DNA of 64,000 bases, taken from CAYPGJ01 sp050174775 (lineage in GTDB: Bacteria > Planctomycetota > Phycisphaerae > Phycisphaerales > UBA1924). The notes below the pieces were generated by a model. The model did no database searches. It worked only from the letters and a program-made list of their open reading frames with translations, and was not told where the DNA came from. The number at the start of each line of letters is the position of its first letter. Positions within the stretch are counted from its first letter, which is position 1. Below, one piece after another: positions 1 through 9,365 of the stretch. The position numbers and the translations under genes are program-made. Location: the NCBI GenBank assembly GCA_050174775.1, contig JBFXJP010000001.1:930001-994000 (forward strand), given 5' to 3'.

Positions 1-1
1 C

Positions 2-1120
2 GGGAGCAGCGCGCGGGCGTCGTTCGTGGGAGAGGATCGGGAGACGGACATCGCGGTGCTGCGGACGGAGGCGGGGACGAGCGTGATCCCCGCGCGGCGC
101 GCGGAGCGCACGACGGTGCGCGTGGGTGAGCGGGTGTATGCGTTCGGCTCGCCGTTCGGGTTCAAGTTCTCGATGAGCCAGGGGATCGTGTCGGGGGTGG
201 GCCGGTTCGCGCGCGGGGTGACGGGGCCGGGGGGGTATACGAATTTCCTGCAGACGGACGCGGCGGTGAACCCGGGGAACTCGGGCGGGCCGCTGGTGGA
301 CATCCGCGGGCGCGTGATCGGGATGAACACGGCGATCGTGACGGGTGACAACCTGGACGGGAGCGTGGAGACGAAGAGTCAGAGCGCGGGTGTGGGGTTT
401 GCGATTCCGGTGGAGACGATCGAGTCGGTGGTGGAGCAGATCGTTTCGAAGGGGGTGGTGCTGCGCGGGTTCCTGGGCGTGGGCGGGCTGGAGCGCGTCG
501 ATCGGGAGTCGCTTCGGGAGTATGAGCTGGCGCGGGCGGATGAGTTCCGCGGGACGGGGCTGCTGTTGCGGAGCGTGGTGGAGGGAGAGGCCGCGGACAA
601 GGCGGGCGTGCTTGCGGGGGACGTGATCACGCACGTTGGGGGTGAGCGTGTTTTGAACACGTGGGTGCTGCAGTCGAAGGTGGGTTCGAAGCGTCCGGGG
701 GACGTTCTGCGGTTGACGGTGTGGCGTGAGGGGAGGACGGTGGACGTGGACGTGACGCTGGGCGCCGCGGCGTTTGATGCGCGCGGGCAGTTGCGGCCGG
801 TGGATGCGGAGGCGTACGTCGCGGAGCGTCAGGGGAAGAGCGGCGGGCCTGAGGAGCGCGCGGCGCGGATGCTGGCGCGGCTGGGGATCGCGGACGTTGC
901 CGCGGCGCAGGAGGGGGTGCGTCTGATGCTGGTGCGCGGGGGGACGCAGGCGCACGATCGGGGGTTCCGCACGGGTCAGGTGGTGCGGACGGTGAACGGG
1001 GCGCCGGTGATGAGCACGGAGGAGTTCTACCGTGCCGTGAGCGCGGCGAAGGGTGAGTGTGAGATGCAGGTGCTGGACACGGACAGTGAGTTGCGCCTGA
1101 CGTTGCGCGTGAGTGAGTGA
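2..1120 (+). CDS. HtrA/DegP-type trypsin-like serine protease with two PDZ-like regions (5' partial)
   Basis: The frame is open to the left edge, so the N-terminus, with signal peptide and catalytic His, lies outside the window. The visible part begins just before the catalytic-Asp motif (ETDIAVLR) and carries the Ser motif GNSGGPL, with the Ser codon at 281-283. Two PDZ-like regions follow: one around nt 450-760 (GFLGVG followed by an AGVLAGDVI-type ligand loop) and a weaker one around nt 850-1110. This order is that of S1C periplasmic proteases, which degrade or refold damaged exported proteins. The Asp and Ser are intact, so the enzyme is probably active. The stop lies 9 nt from the end of the convergent hydrolase gene. 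Confidence 0.9.
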   Translation, partial: GSSARASFVGEDRETDIAVLRTEAGTSVIPARRAERTTVRVGERVYAFGSPFGFKFSMSQGIVSGVGRFARGVTGPGGYTNFLQTDAAVNPGNSGGPLVDIRGRVIGMNTAIVTGDNLDGSVETKSQSAGVGFAIPVETIESVVEQIVSKGVVLRGFLGVGGLERVDRESLREYELARADEFRGTGLLLRSVVEGEAADKAGVLAGDVITHVGGERVLNTWVLQSKVGSKRPGDVLRLTVWREGRTVDVDVTLGAAAFDARGQLRPVDAEAYVAERQGKSGGPEERAARMLARLGIADVAAAQEGVRLMLVRGGTQAHDRGFRTGQVVRTVNGAPVMSTEEFYRAVSAAKGECEMQVLDTDSELRLTLRVSE

Positions 1121-1129
1121 AGCGGATGA

Positions 1130-3076
1130 TCAGTTCGGCGCGGGCGCGGGTGACTGGGGTGTGTGGAGGCGGGTCACGCGGAGGCGCGAGGGGAGGTCGG
1201 GGGCGTGGTAGACGCGGTGGGTTGCGGGGGTGAAGTCGGAGGCGTCTGCCTTGAAGATGTTGTCGACGTACTTCTGGGGATTGCGGTCGATGAGGGGGAA
1301 CCAGGTGGACTGGATCTGGACCTGGATGCGGTGGCCTTTCTTGAAGGTGTGGAGGAGGTCCTGGAGCGGGACGGTGACGCGGGTCGGCTCGTTGGGGGTG
1401 AAGGGCTCGGGCTTGGAGTAGGAGTTGCGGAAGCGGCCGCGGAAGGCTTCGGAGCGGACGAGCATGTGGTAGTTGCCCATCGAGGAGTGCTTGGGGGTGA
1501 AGGCGTTGTCGGGGGTGTCGGCTGGGAAGACGTCGATGAGCTTGACGACCCAGTCGGCGTCGGACTGGGAGGTTGAGACGATGAGGTCTGCCAGGACGGG
1601 GCCTGCGAGCGTGATGTCTTCGTCGAGGGGTGGGGTCTGGTAGACGAGGACGTCGGGGCGGCGGGCGGCGAAGCGTTGATCTGCGGTCATGTATTCGCGG
1701 GTCATGCCGCGGGAGACGTCTTCGATGAAGGGGACGGGCTTTGCGGGGTCGGAGATGAACTCGTCTGCGCGGTCGGAGGAGTCGGGGGGCGCGTCGAAGG
1801 AGAGGGTGGAGGCGGGATGGAGATAGAGGGAGACGGGTTCGCCGTCGGCGGGGGGCCATTGATCAAAGGTGCGCCAGACGTTGGCGCCGGTGTTAAAGAC
1901 TGTGGCTTCGGCGATGTCGGGGGCGGGGGCGTCCTTGAGGTGATGGCGGAAGAAGGGGAGCTCGATGTGCTCGCGGTACCAGAGGGAGGTTTTGACGTCG
2001 AAGGAGACGGGGCCGAGGTGGTCGCCGTCGGAGCGTGACCATCCGCCGTGGAACCAGGGGCCCATGACGAGCCTGTTGTCGGTGGAGGGGTTTTGTTTCT
2101 CGATGGCGGAGTAGGTGTTCCAGGCGCCGTAGAGGTCTTCGGCGTCGAAGAGGCCTCCGACGACCAGGGAGGCTGGGGCGGTGTTCTTGAGGTTGGGAAG
2201 GATGTTGCGGGACTGCCAGAAGTGGTCGTAGGTGGGGTGTTCGAGGATCTCGTTCCAGAAGGGGACATCGTTGTTGAAGTGCTTGTCGTTGACGTTGGAG
2301 AGCGGGCCGAGGTCGAGGAAGAACTGGTAGCCGTCGGGGGTTTTGTGGTCGAAGCGCGGTGGGGACTCGGTGGTGGGTTCGGGGCGGGGTCGGCCGAAGG
2401 ATGCGAAGAAGTTGAAGTTGTGTGGGAGGAAGAAGGCGCCGTGGTGGAAGAAGTCGTCGAACCACCAGTCTGCGATGGGGGCCTGTGGTGAGACGGCTTT
2501 GAGCGCGGGGTGTGCGTCGATCATGCCGGCTGAGGAATAGAAGCCGGGGTAGGAGATGCCCCACATGCCGACGCGTCCGTTGTGGTTCGGGACGTTTGCG
2601 AGGAGCCAGTCGATGGCGTCGTGGGTGTCGGAGGATTCGTCGACGTCGGAGGGGGAGTGTTTGTCGGGGTTGTGGGGGCGCATGTCGACGAATTCGCCTT
2701 CGGACATGTAGCGTCCACGGACGTCCTGGAAGACGAAGATGAAACCGGCTTCGTCGAAGGAGCGGTTTGGCCCGAGGACGGAGCGGAACTCTTCGGGGCC
2801 GTATGGGCGGCAGGAGTAGGGCGTGCGGACGAGGAGGATGGGGTAGGTGGTGGAGGCGTCGCGCGGGGCGTAGATGGCGGTGAAGAGCTTGACGCCGTCG
2901 CGCATGGGGACGAGGGATTCGGTTTTGGTGTAGTGGAGTCGGGTGTAGAGGGAGGCGTCTTCGGCGAGGAGGGCGCGGTTGGCGGAAGCGGAGAGGGAGC
3001 GTGAGGGGGGAGCGCAGGAGGAGAGCGCGAGGAGGAGGATCGCGGGGAGCGCGACGCGCGGGAGTGTGATGGTCAT
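1130..3076 (-). CDS. CocE/NonD family serine hydrolase, predicted lipoprotein
   Basis: The 648-residue product begins with a lipoprotein signal peptide (ILLLALSSC, acylated Cys21). The body matches the X-Pro dipeptidyl-peptidase/cocaine-esterase hydrolase family: an oxyanion-region Tyr in RTPYS, nucleophile Ser175 in GISYPGF, Asp311 in GGLFDAED and His343 in GPWFHGG. The C-terminal half (from about residue 400) has the jelly-roll seen in this family. It should hydrolyse an acyl ester or amide outside the cytoplasm; the substrate cannot be read from the sequence. The gene lies 33 nt downstream of the corrected kinase stop on the same strand and could be co-transcribed with it. Confidence 0.88.
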   Translation of the reverse strand: MTITLPRVALPAILLLALSSCAPPSRSLSASANRALLAEDASLYTRLHYTKTESLVPMRDGVKLFTAIYAPRDASTTYPILLVRTPYSCRPYGPEEFRSVLGPNRSFDEAGFIFVFQDVRGRYMSEGEFVDMRPHNPDKHSPSDVDESSDTHDAIDWLLANVPNHNGRVGMWGISYPGFYSSAGMIDAHPALKAVSPQAPIADWWFDDFFHHGAFFLPHNFNFFASFGRPRPEPTTESPPRFDHKTPDGYQFFLDLGPLSNVNDKHFNNDVPFWNEILEHPTYDHFWQSRNILPNLKNTAPASLVVGGLFDAEDLYGAWNTYSAIEKQNPSTDNRLVMGPWFHGGWSRSDGDHLGPVSFDVKTSLWYREHIELPFFRHHLKDAPAPDIAEATVFNTGANVWRTFDQWPPADGEPVSLYLHPASTLSFDAPPDSSDRADEFISDPAKPVPFIEDVSRGMTREYMTADQRFAARRPDVLVYQTPPLDEDITLAGPVLADLIVSTSQSDADWVVKLIDVFPADTPDNAFTPKHSSMGNYHMLVRSEAFRGRFRNSYSKPEPFTPNEPTRVTVPLQDLLHTFKKGHRIQVQIQSTWFPLIDRNPQKYVDNIFKADASDFTPATHRVYHAPDLPSRLRVTRLHTPQSPAPAPN

Positions 3077-3109
3077 GTGGTGAATGTAGCGTTGGCGCGC
3101 CGCGGGATG

Positions 3110-5229
3110 TCAGGGCTGCGCCGAGGGTGCGGGAGCGGTGGAGGCGGAGGGCTGGGGCGTTGCGAGGGGCTGGCGGTTGAGCGCGGAGGGGGCGTTGAGT
3201 CGCGTGAGCACTCTGCGTGCGGCGTTGGCTGCGGGAAACATCGAGAGGCGGTCGAGCGATTTGATGTCGCGCTGGAGGTCGTCGGCGATGGTCGTGGCGG
3301 CGGCGGCGTTGAAGGCGGGGGCAGCGAGGATGGCGTTGGCCTGGGCGCATTTCTCGAGCGTGTCGATGTTGGCGAGCCAGGGGTCGTCGGGGAAGCGTTG
3401 CGCGATGATGGCGCGTGCTTCTTTGAGGTGCTCGAGGGGCTCGGCGGAGCGGCCTTCCTCGATGTTCCAGAGAGAGATGACGGCGAGCCAGTACGCGGAC
3501 TCGAAGGTGGGGCTGCCGTCGGGCGCGCGGCTTGCGCCAGGCGTTCGTTGGCAACGCGGAGTCGGCCCTCGGAGAGGATCTTGATCTGCTCCCCGACGTT
3601 GATGCCGGTGGGACCGAAGAGTTCGTAGGTCATGTAGATCTGGCCGATGGCTTCGGGGACGCTGCGATCGGCGAGGGAGTCGATGAAGACGGAGTACCCG
3701 GTGAGGGCGTCGGCGGCGATCTTGCGGCGCTTTTCCTCTTCCTCGACGCGGATCTGGGCGATGCGGGCTTCTTCGGCCTTGTCGCGCGCGATGGAACGGA
3801 GCCAGACTGTCGTGACGCCGCCGGTGATGAGCGTGAGCGAGGCGACGAGTACGGCTGCAGCGAGGGAGGGTCGTCGTCGTGCCCAGAGCGCGACTTGCGC
3901 GTGGGCGGGGAGGTTCATTGAGGGGACGGGGCGGAGTTCGAGCCAGCAGGTGAGTTCGTCTGCGAACTGCGAGGCGGAGGCGTAGCGTCGCTCGGGCTTG
4001 GAGTCGAGCGCGGAGCGCGCGATGTGCGCGAGGGTCGGGTCGATGGAGGCGAGCGCTTCTTCGAGCGTGGCGGGGATGACGCCGGTGGAGGCCTCGAGGT
4101 GGGCCTTGGTGATCTCGTCGGGCGTGGCGCCGTAGGGAGGGCGGCCCGTGAGGAGCCAGATGAGGATGCCTGCGATGGCGAAGACGTCGGCGGGCGGGCC
4201 GACGGCGCCGAGGCGCGCGGAGAACTGCTCGGGGGCCATGAAGGCGAGCGTGCCGGCCTGGCCGGATTGGTCTGCCGAGGGGGGAGAGAAGCCGGAGCGA
4301 TCGCGGACCGCGACACCGAAGTCGGTGATGCGTGGTCGGCCCGACGCGTCGATGAGGACGTTGCCGGGCTTGAGGTCTCTGTGGACGAGGCCGGCGAGGT
4401 GCGCGGCGTGTATGCCGCGGGCGATCTGGACGACGAGGAGGGCCGCGTCGCGCGGGGTCATGCGCGCGGGGAGTCGTCGGACGTGGTCCTGGAGGTTCGG
4501 GCCTTCGACGTACTCGTAGACGACGAACTCGTCGCCGGATTCGGCCTGTGCGCGCGCGATGACGCGGACGACGTTGGGATGATCGACGCGTCGGGCTTTG
4601 GTGGCTTCGTCGGCGAGGCGGTAGCGCAGGCCGAGGTTTTCGGGGTCATCGACGAGGACCTTGATGGCGACGAGTGCGGGGCGGTCATCGTCGGAGAGGT
4701 GGCGGTCTTGTGCGAGATAGACCTCGCCGAAAGCGCCGCGGCCGAGGAGACGCTGGAGGACGTATTGCGGTCGTCCGTCGGGGAGAGTGGGTCCGATGTC
4801 GCAGGGGAGCCGGCCTGCGTAGCGGGAGGGGCGGACGCGGGGTGTCGGGGCGGTGTGGAGCGCGTGGCCGAGCATTGCGGCTTCGCGGATGGCGGTCTCG
4901 AGGTTGGGGAAGCGTTGGATGAGGAGCTCGACGGTTTTCTGTGTGGGGGCCGAGGCGCCGGCGAGCGATCGGAGGGCCATGTCGATGGCGGCGTCGAGTG
5001 CGACGGTCATGGAGGTGAGGGAGGGGATGGCGGTGAGATAGTCGTCGAGGGTGAATGTGAGTCCCTTGTCGAGGCGTGCGCGGCCGTCGGCGTCGATGAG
5101 GGTGGCGAGCGTTTCTTCGGGGCAGGGCCCGAGCATCCTGACGAGGTCTTCGAGCGGGCGCTCGCCGACGAGGGTGCGGACCTTCGGCGGGAGCGCCGCC
5201 GTCGCGAAGACAGACTCGGTCTGCTCCAT
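3110..5229 (-). pseudogene. Membrane Ser/Thr protein kinase (PknB-like) with an apparent -1 frameshift
   Basis: Residues 1-568 read cleanly. An N-terminal extension of about 155 residues precedes a Hanks-type kinase domain: glycine loop GRGAFGEV 163-170, Lys190, HRDLKPGN 283-290, DFG 303-305, APE 332-334. A transmembrane helix (about 455-477) and a charged coiled coil (about 480-510) follow. After about nt 3526 the same frame turns into a Ser/Pro/Thr-rich tail typical of out-of-frame GC-rich DNA and would run to 3073. Moving to the -1 frame restores plausible protein (SAYWLAVISLWNIEEG, FPDDPWLANIDTLEKC) up to a TGA at 3112-3110, giving about 705 residues. A base is therefore probably missing near 3520-3530, through mutation, sequencing error or, less likely, recoding. 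It lies just downstream of the sigma factor gene, the usual planctomycete pairing. Confidence 0.8.
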
Positions 5230-5241
5230 CGAGCGTCGCTC

Positions 5242-5817
5242 CTACTGCAGTGACTGGCTGAGTGCGACGCGGATGCGCTCCCAGCGTTTTCGGATGCGCT
5301 CGGCGGGGACGTTGAGGTATTCGGCGGCGTCGGAGTGTCGTCGTCCGGCGAGCCAGAACCAGAGGATCTGCCGGTCGATGGGGTTGTCGAGCGCTTCGAA
5401 GGCGCGGTCGAGGAAGCGATCGACGGCGACGTCGTCGTTGGGATCGGCGCCGGTCTCGCGGAGGCGTTCGAGCATGGCGCGGGCGATCTCGCCGTCGGCG
5501 GACTCGGCGCGCTCGAGGCGCTGGACGATGCGTGCCTTGTCGATGACGGCGTTCTCGGCGATGCGGACGACGAGGGCGAGGAGCTGCTCTTCGGTGGCGG
5601 AGTCGAATTCGCGGTTCTGCACGTAGTTGTCGAATCGGCGGAGGACGGTGGAGAGGATGTCCTGGGAGTCAAAGAGGCGACGCATGCGCGGGCCGAGTTT
5701 TCCGGCGACGCGGCGTCGGATGCGGGGCCCATAACGCAGCGCGAATTCGGCTGCGGCTTCTCGGTCCCCCGCGCGCAGACGGACCAAAAGGTTTTCGACG
5801 CTCTGAGAGAGAGGCAT
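5242..5817 (-). CDS. ECF-type RNA polymerase sigma factor
   Basis: The 191-residue product has sigma region 2 (SQDILSTVLRRF, about residues 50-62) and a region 4 helix-turn-helix near the C-terminus (HSDAAEYLNVPAERIRKRW). It directs RNA polymerase to a private promoter set. The ATG at 5817 was preferred because the 63 residues that the frame adds upstream (to 6006) are low-complexity and overlap a gene on the other strand; no strong ribosome-binding site distinguishes the two. The kinase starts 12 nt downstream on the same strand. Sigma/Ser-Thr kinase pairs of this kind are known in Planctomycetota and imply control by phosphorylation instead of a classical anti-sigma factor. Confidence 0.85.
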   Translation of the reverse strand: MPLSQSVENLLVRLRAGDREAAAEFALRYGPRIRRRVAGKLGPRMRRLFDSQDILSTVLRRFDNYVQNREFDSATEEQLLALVVRIAENAVIDKARIVQRLERAESADGEIARAMLERLRETGADPNDDVAVDRFLDRAFEALDNPIDRQILWFWLAGRRHSDAAEYLNVPAERIRKRWERIRVALSQSLQ

Positions 5818-5961
5818 CGGCGCGGCATGTTCTGGACGTGGCGGGTTTTGCGCGTGATCTGTCACACAAGGGCCTTGAGGATCGCTTTGAAGTTCAGTGG
5901 GCGCCTGAGTCAAGCGTGGTGACTCGGCGGAAGTGGATCCGGGCAAAAGAGGAGAGAGTCG

Positions 5962-6396
5962 ATGCCGCTCTGTGTGGTTGCGTTGTTTCGTCGCCCAGTC
6001 GGTCATGACGTCTCGTCAGCGTATTCTCTGCGGGAATCGCGCCGTGGCAAGGGGCGATACGTCAAGGAGATTGCCGCGGCGGCGGCGTTGACGGTGTGTG
6101 CAACAGGTGTTGCCGGTTCGGCTGAGGTTGAATCCTGGTCCCCTAACATCGCGGCGCTGACTCCGGTGGCGGCGTCGGGGGGGTCGGGAAGCATCGAGGA
6201 CCGTGACGGGACGAGCGAGGCGTGCACCAACGCCTGGCGGGCGTACATGATCTGCGTGCTTACGAGCCCGAATCCGGAGGAGTGCCTGCGTCCGGACTGC
6301 ACGGTGGAGGACAACGGGATCGGCGATGCGTTCCGGATGATGGCCGAGGTGCGTGCGGCCTGGTTCCAGCAGGAGGAAGGACGTTGGATGGAGTGA
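5962..6396 (+). CDS. Small secreted protein of unknown function, Cys-containing
   Basis: The 144-residue product is not recognised. A strong purine-rich ribosome-binding site (GAGGAGAGAG) ends about 4 nt before the ATG. About 36 polar residues precede a hydrophobic segment (AAAAALTVCATGVAG), so a signal peptide or anchor is plausible though unusually placed. The mature part has four Cys (EACTNAW, MICVL, EECL, PDCTVED), which could pair as disulfides outside the cytoplasm, and ends in an amphipathic helix. It is divergent from the sigma factor gene, so it may belong to that regulon; this is inference only. Confidence 0.55.
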   Translation: MPLCVVALFRRPVGHDVSSAYSLRESRRGKGRYVKEIAAAAALTVCATGVAGSAEVESWSPNIAALTPVAASGGSGSIEDRDGTSEACTNAWRAYMICVLTSPNPEECLRPDCTVEDNGIGDAFRMMAEVRAAWFQQEEGRWME

Positions 6397-6462
6397 CGGG
6401 TCGCATGGCATTCTGTTCGGTCTTTGCTAGCGTCTGAGTTCCGCGTCGTCCTCACGGGATGA

Positions 6463-6481
6463 CGCGAAAAAAAGTTTCGCG
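6463..6481. repeat. Perfect inverted repeat between two small genes
   Basis: CGCGAAA and TTTCGCG are separated by AAAAG. The hairpin lies 67 nt after the stop of the small secreted protein and 84 nt before the next start. It lacks a following T-run, so it is either a weak terminator or a protein-binding palindrome. Confidence 0.4.
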
Positions 6482-6564
6482 CTCCGGCGTCACGCCCACC
6501 GTCTGAGGCCCGCTTCATGACGGGGAGGGTGTGTTTTTGCTCTGGCCAGAGCGAGGAGGCACGG

Positions 6565-6975
6565 ATGACGATCGGCAGTCGTTTGAAGCACGATCAGGAG
6601 ACCGACGATGTCGGGCGGATGGAGGATTCGTGGCGCGAGGGGTTCGCGACGCGGTTGAAGCTGGCGATGGGGGATCATTCGATCGCGGACTTTGCGCGCT
6701 TGATCGGGTGGCATCCGGAGACGGTTCGTCGGTATCTGACGGGCGAGACACGCCCGCCCGCCGTGTTCCTTGCGAAGCTGTGCGATCAGCTGCCGCTCTC
6801 GCCGGATTGGCTGCTGCTTGGGCGCGGGCCGATGCTGCGGCTGGACCGCGACCAGGGCGTGCTTGATTCCGCGTCTTTGGACGAGATCCTGATCCGGTTG
6901 AAGGAGTTCATCGAATCGCCGCGGAAGCCGACCGGGGGGAAGAAGAGCCCGTTCGAGAACGGGACGATCGGCTGA
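6565..6975 (+). CDS. Small helix-turn-helix DNA-binding protein (XRE-like)
   Basis: The product has 136 residues. A helix-turn-helix lies at about residues 38-65 (HSIADFARLIGWHPETVRRY), resembling the lambda-repressor/XRE fold in phage-derived and free-standing regulators. The C-terminal half has a charged amphipathic helix (LDEILIRLKEFIES) that could mediate dimerisation. The ATG at 6565 was chosen over an in-frame upstream start at 6517 because GAGGAGG sits 5 nt before it. No target gene is evident from the neighbourhood. Confidence 0.7.
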   Translation: MTIGSRLKHDQETDDVGRMEDSWREGFATRLKLAMGDHSIADFARLIGWHPETVRRYLTGETRPPAVFLAKLCDQLPLSPDWLLLGRGPMLRLDRDQGVLDSASLDEILIRLKEFIESPRKPTGGKKSPFENGTIG

Positions 6976-7005
6976 ACGAGGTCGAGAGCGTGCTGCGTGT
7001 GTGCG

Positions 7006-7031
7006 AAAACGGCCCCTCGTGAGAGGAGCCG
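7006..7031 (-). terminator. Rho-independent terminator for the PEP-CTERM gene
   Basis: Read on the minus strand, CGGCTCCTC and GAGGGGCCG form a 9-bp stem (one G-T pair) around TCAC, followed by TTTT. It lies 41 nt past the stop of the PEP-CTERM gene. The stem also lies 34 nt past the plus-strand XRE-like gene and may act on both. Confidence 0.65.
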
Positions 7032-7071
7032 TGGATGTGTTTTTGGGGATGTGGGCCGCAACGAGTCTGGT

Positions 7072-7584
7072 TCAGGAGCGGCGTCTGCGGGTGGCGATGA
7101 GTGCGCTGAGAGCGAACAGCGACACGGCGCCGGGCTCCGGAATGAGCGTGACTGAGAGTGTGTATGCGCCTTCGGAGAAGAAGGTGCTGTCCACGTTGAC
7201 GTAGTACGTGCCGGCGTCTGCAGCGAGGATGGTGACCGTGTCCACGCCGGTGTTCGCGATCGCGTAGTCGCCCGAATCGTCGAGGTTCGTCGGGCGATAG
7301 ACGAAGAGATCGACGTCGCAGAGCGCGGTGCTGTAGGTGAGATCGACCTGCATGTCGCCACCGGCCCATGTGATGGTCCAGACATCATCGCCGCCGTCCC
7401 AGATATTGAAGATGTGCATGCCGCTGGTGAAGCCGTCGTTGTCATCGGCGTGGCCTGTGACATCGCCGTTGACGACGCTGCCCGCGGAGAGATTGCCGAG
7501 GATCGACTGGCCCACGAAACCCGCTGCTGCGTGGCCGGCGGTGAGCGCGAGCATGAGGGCGAGAGGACTGATCATGGAACGCAT
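7072..7584 (-). CDS. Secreted PEP-CTERM sorting-domain protein
   Basis: The 170-residue product starts with a signal peptide (LMLALTAGHAAAG) and ends with a PEP-CTERM tail: an IPEPG motif, a hydrophobic helix (SLFALSALIAT) and a basic RRRRS end. Such tails are cut by an exosortase, and the protein is delivered to the surface or matrix. The middle, rich in Asp, Gly and Tyr (GTYYVNV, DLFVYRPT), resembles a pre-peptidase C-terminal (PPC)-like beta-sandwich. ATG 7584 was chosen because AAAGGAG lies about 9 nt upstream; sequence further upstream is not protein-like. The substrate or partner is unknown. Confidence 0.8.
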   Translation of the reverse strand: MRSMISPLALMLALTAGHAAAGFVGQSILGNLSAGSVVNGDVTGHADDNDGFTSGMHIFNIWDGGDDVWTITWAGGDMQVDLTYSTALCDVDLFVYRPTNLDDSGDYAIANTGVDTVTILAADAGTYYVNVDSTFFSEGAYTLSVTLIPEPGAVSLFALSALIATRRRRS

Positions 7585-7855
7585 GCGAGACACTCCTTTG
7601 ATGCAGGTCGAGCCGTTCGCGCAGAGGCGGCGCGCATGCGGAACGAGCCCCGACGTCACGGGGCAGAGAAGAGCACATATCCGCGTGTGCGATATCGCCT
7701 TGACTCTCGAACGCAGCGACGCTGCGCGTGCGGGGCCACCGTATCGAAACGATGGTGGAGGAGCAAGGGGAATGTGAAGGTTTTGCGAGTGCGCGAGCGG
7801 GGATGGACTGCAGCCGCGGGTCCGGCTCGGTCGGGTGAGAGCGGTCTTGCGCAAG

Positions 7856-7927
7856 AGCGGGCGACGCGATTCGAACGCGCGACATTCAGCTTGGAAGGCT
7901 GACGCTCTACCCCTGAGCTACGCCCGC
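7856..7927 (-). tRNA. tRNA-Gly (anticodon TCC)
   Basis: A complete 72-nt cloverleaf reads on the minus strand. The acceptor stem GCGGGCG/CGCCCGC is perfect. The D-arm GCTCAGGGGTAGAGC, anticodon loop CTTCCAA with TCC, and T-arm GCGCGTTCGAATCGCG are all standard. CCA is not encoded. Confidence 0.95.
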
Positions 7928-8151
7928 GAAGGGAGAACGGGAGCAGTCTAGCGGGGACGGGGCGCGCACGGGCAGGGTGTACGAGGGGGCTTCCCGCCGG
8001 ACGGGTCGGCTACCGGCTGCCAGGGCATTGGGGGACATGAAAGGGGAAAAGAAGGACGACGGGTTAGCTCTCCTGGGTGCGGACGTCGCACGGGCATGAT
8101 GTGCGGCGCGCGGCGTCGTCATGAGGCTTGTGAGCAGAGAAGGAGACGGTG

Positions 8152-9285
8152 ATGACGCTGTCGGTTCGGGTCTGGAAATGCGTGTTCGCGGCGGGGATGC
8201 TGGCGGCGAGCGGGTCGGGGGTGATGGCGGGGCCGCTGGCGCCTCCGGCCGGGCCGATCGGTTCGACGTATCGGACGCTGGGGGAGGTGGAGCCGCGGAT
8301 TCCCGTGAGCGCGGAGACGACCCCTGGGATGGCGGGCGAGGTGTACAGGATCGCGCAGAGCGGCTCGTACTTCCTGACCGGAGACATCGTCGTGCCTTCG
8401 GGGAAGAACGGGATCGTGATCGCGGCGGCGGGTGTGTCGCTGGACATGCGCGGCTTCACGATCCGTGGAGAGGCGGGCAGCCTGAACGGGATCGCGGACG
8501 TCGACGGGGCGCGTCAGACGCACATCTTCAACGGACACTTCGACGGGTTGGGAGAGAACGGGCTCTGGGGCAACTTCGCGCAGAACTCGATCTATCAGAA
8601 TCTGACGGCGGTCAATTGCGGGCAGAAGGGGATGCAGCTGGCATCGGGCTCGGTGGCCGAGCATTGCACGGCACGGAGTTGCTTTGAGGGCATCAGCACG
8701 GGGCACGGTGTGACGCTGCGGAACTGCAGTGCCTCTGCGAACACGTTCGGAGGCTTCGCGTTGAATGAAGGGAGCGTGGCGGAGGATTGCACGGCGCTGA
8801 ACAACGCTGGGGTCGGCATCCGCGTGAGCTCCCGGTCCCGTGTGACGAACTGCACGGCACGAGGCAACACCGGTGATGGTTTCACGGCCACCTCGGCGGG
8901 CATGCTCGAGGACTGCCTCTCGGTGGGCAACGGCGGGAATGGTTTCCTTGTGAATGTGAGTTCAAGCTCAGATGCGAACAGCGTCATCCGTCGGTGCGCC
9001 GCGTTCCAGAACAGCGGCGCCGGGATTCGTTCGGGCGGCGGGCGGGCGCTGATTGACGAGAACGTGTGCCGGCAGAACGGGACCGGCATTCTGGTGCAGA
9101 GCGCGATCGGCGTTCCTTCGCTCGTGATCCGCAATGTGTGCGGGGGGAACACGACTGTGAATTACAACATCGCCGCGAGCCATCGAGTGGGCACGATCGT
9201 GCAGGGGGCGCTGAGCGGGGCGATCAACGGGAACACGGGGGGCGGGCTGGGGACGAGCGACCCGTGGGCGAACTTCGTCGATTGA
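8152..9285 (+). CDS. Secreted right-handed parallel beta-helix protein (paralogue 1)
   Basis: The 377-residue product has a signal peptide (VFAAGMLAASGSGVMA) and then a Pro-rich linker (GPLAPPAGPIG). The body repeats short units of the N-C-T-A-x-x-N-x-G-x-G-F type (NCTARGNTGDGF and similar), the signature of pectate-lyase-like beta-helices. No catalytic triad of a known polysaccharide lyase is recognisable, so binding or structural roles are equally possible. AGGAG lies 6 nt before ATG 8152; GTG 8149 is an alternative. It shares its N-terminal linker, a DMRGFTIRGE block and the C-terminal GGGLGT-DPWANF with the gene at 10073, marking a lineage-specific family. Confidence 0.8.
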   Translation: MTLSVRVWKCVFAAGMLAASGSGVMAGPLAPPAGPIGSTYRTLGEVEPRIPVSAETTPGMAGEVYRIAQSGSYFLTGDIVVPSGKNGIVIAAAGVSLDMRGFTIRGEAGSLNGIADVDGARQTHIFNGHFDGLGENGLWGNFAQNSIYQNLTAVNCGQKGMQLASGSVAEHCTARSCFEGISTGHGVTLRNCSASANTFGGFALNEGSVAEDCTALNNAGVGIRVSSRSRVTNCTARGNTGDGFTATSAGMLEDCLSVGNGGNGFLVNVSSSSDANSVIRRCAAFQNSGAGIRSGGGRALIDENVCRQNGTGILVQSAIGVPSLVIRNVCGGNTTVNYNIAASHRVGTIVQGALSGAINGNTGGGLGTSDPWANFVD

Positions 9286-9365
9286 GAGGTCGGGAGAGAG
9301 GGGCGGCGCGGTCGAAGGGCCGCGCAGTCCATTGACTTCAGAGACAGCGAAACAGGAGCGGTGCG

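Noticed and set aside
3073..3526. The Ser/Pro/Thr-rich C-terminal reading of the kinase that ends in an ATGA overlap with the hydrolase
   Set aside because: Its composition is that of an out-of-frame reading, while the -1 frame gives balanced protein ending at 3110.
1893..3554. A 553-residue minus-strand frame bridging the kinase end and the hydrolase
   Set aside because: It is Arg/His-rich and overlaps the conserved hydrolase in another frame.
5818..6006. A 63-residue N-terminal extension of the first sigma factor
   Set aside because: It is low-complexity, overlaps a gene with a strong ribosome-binding site on the other strand, and lies outside the sigma domains.
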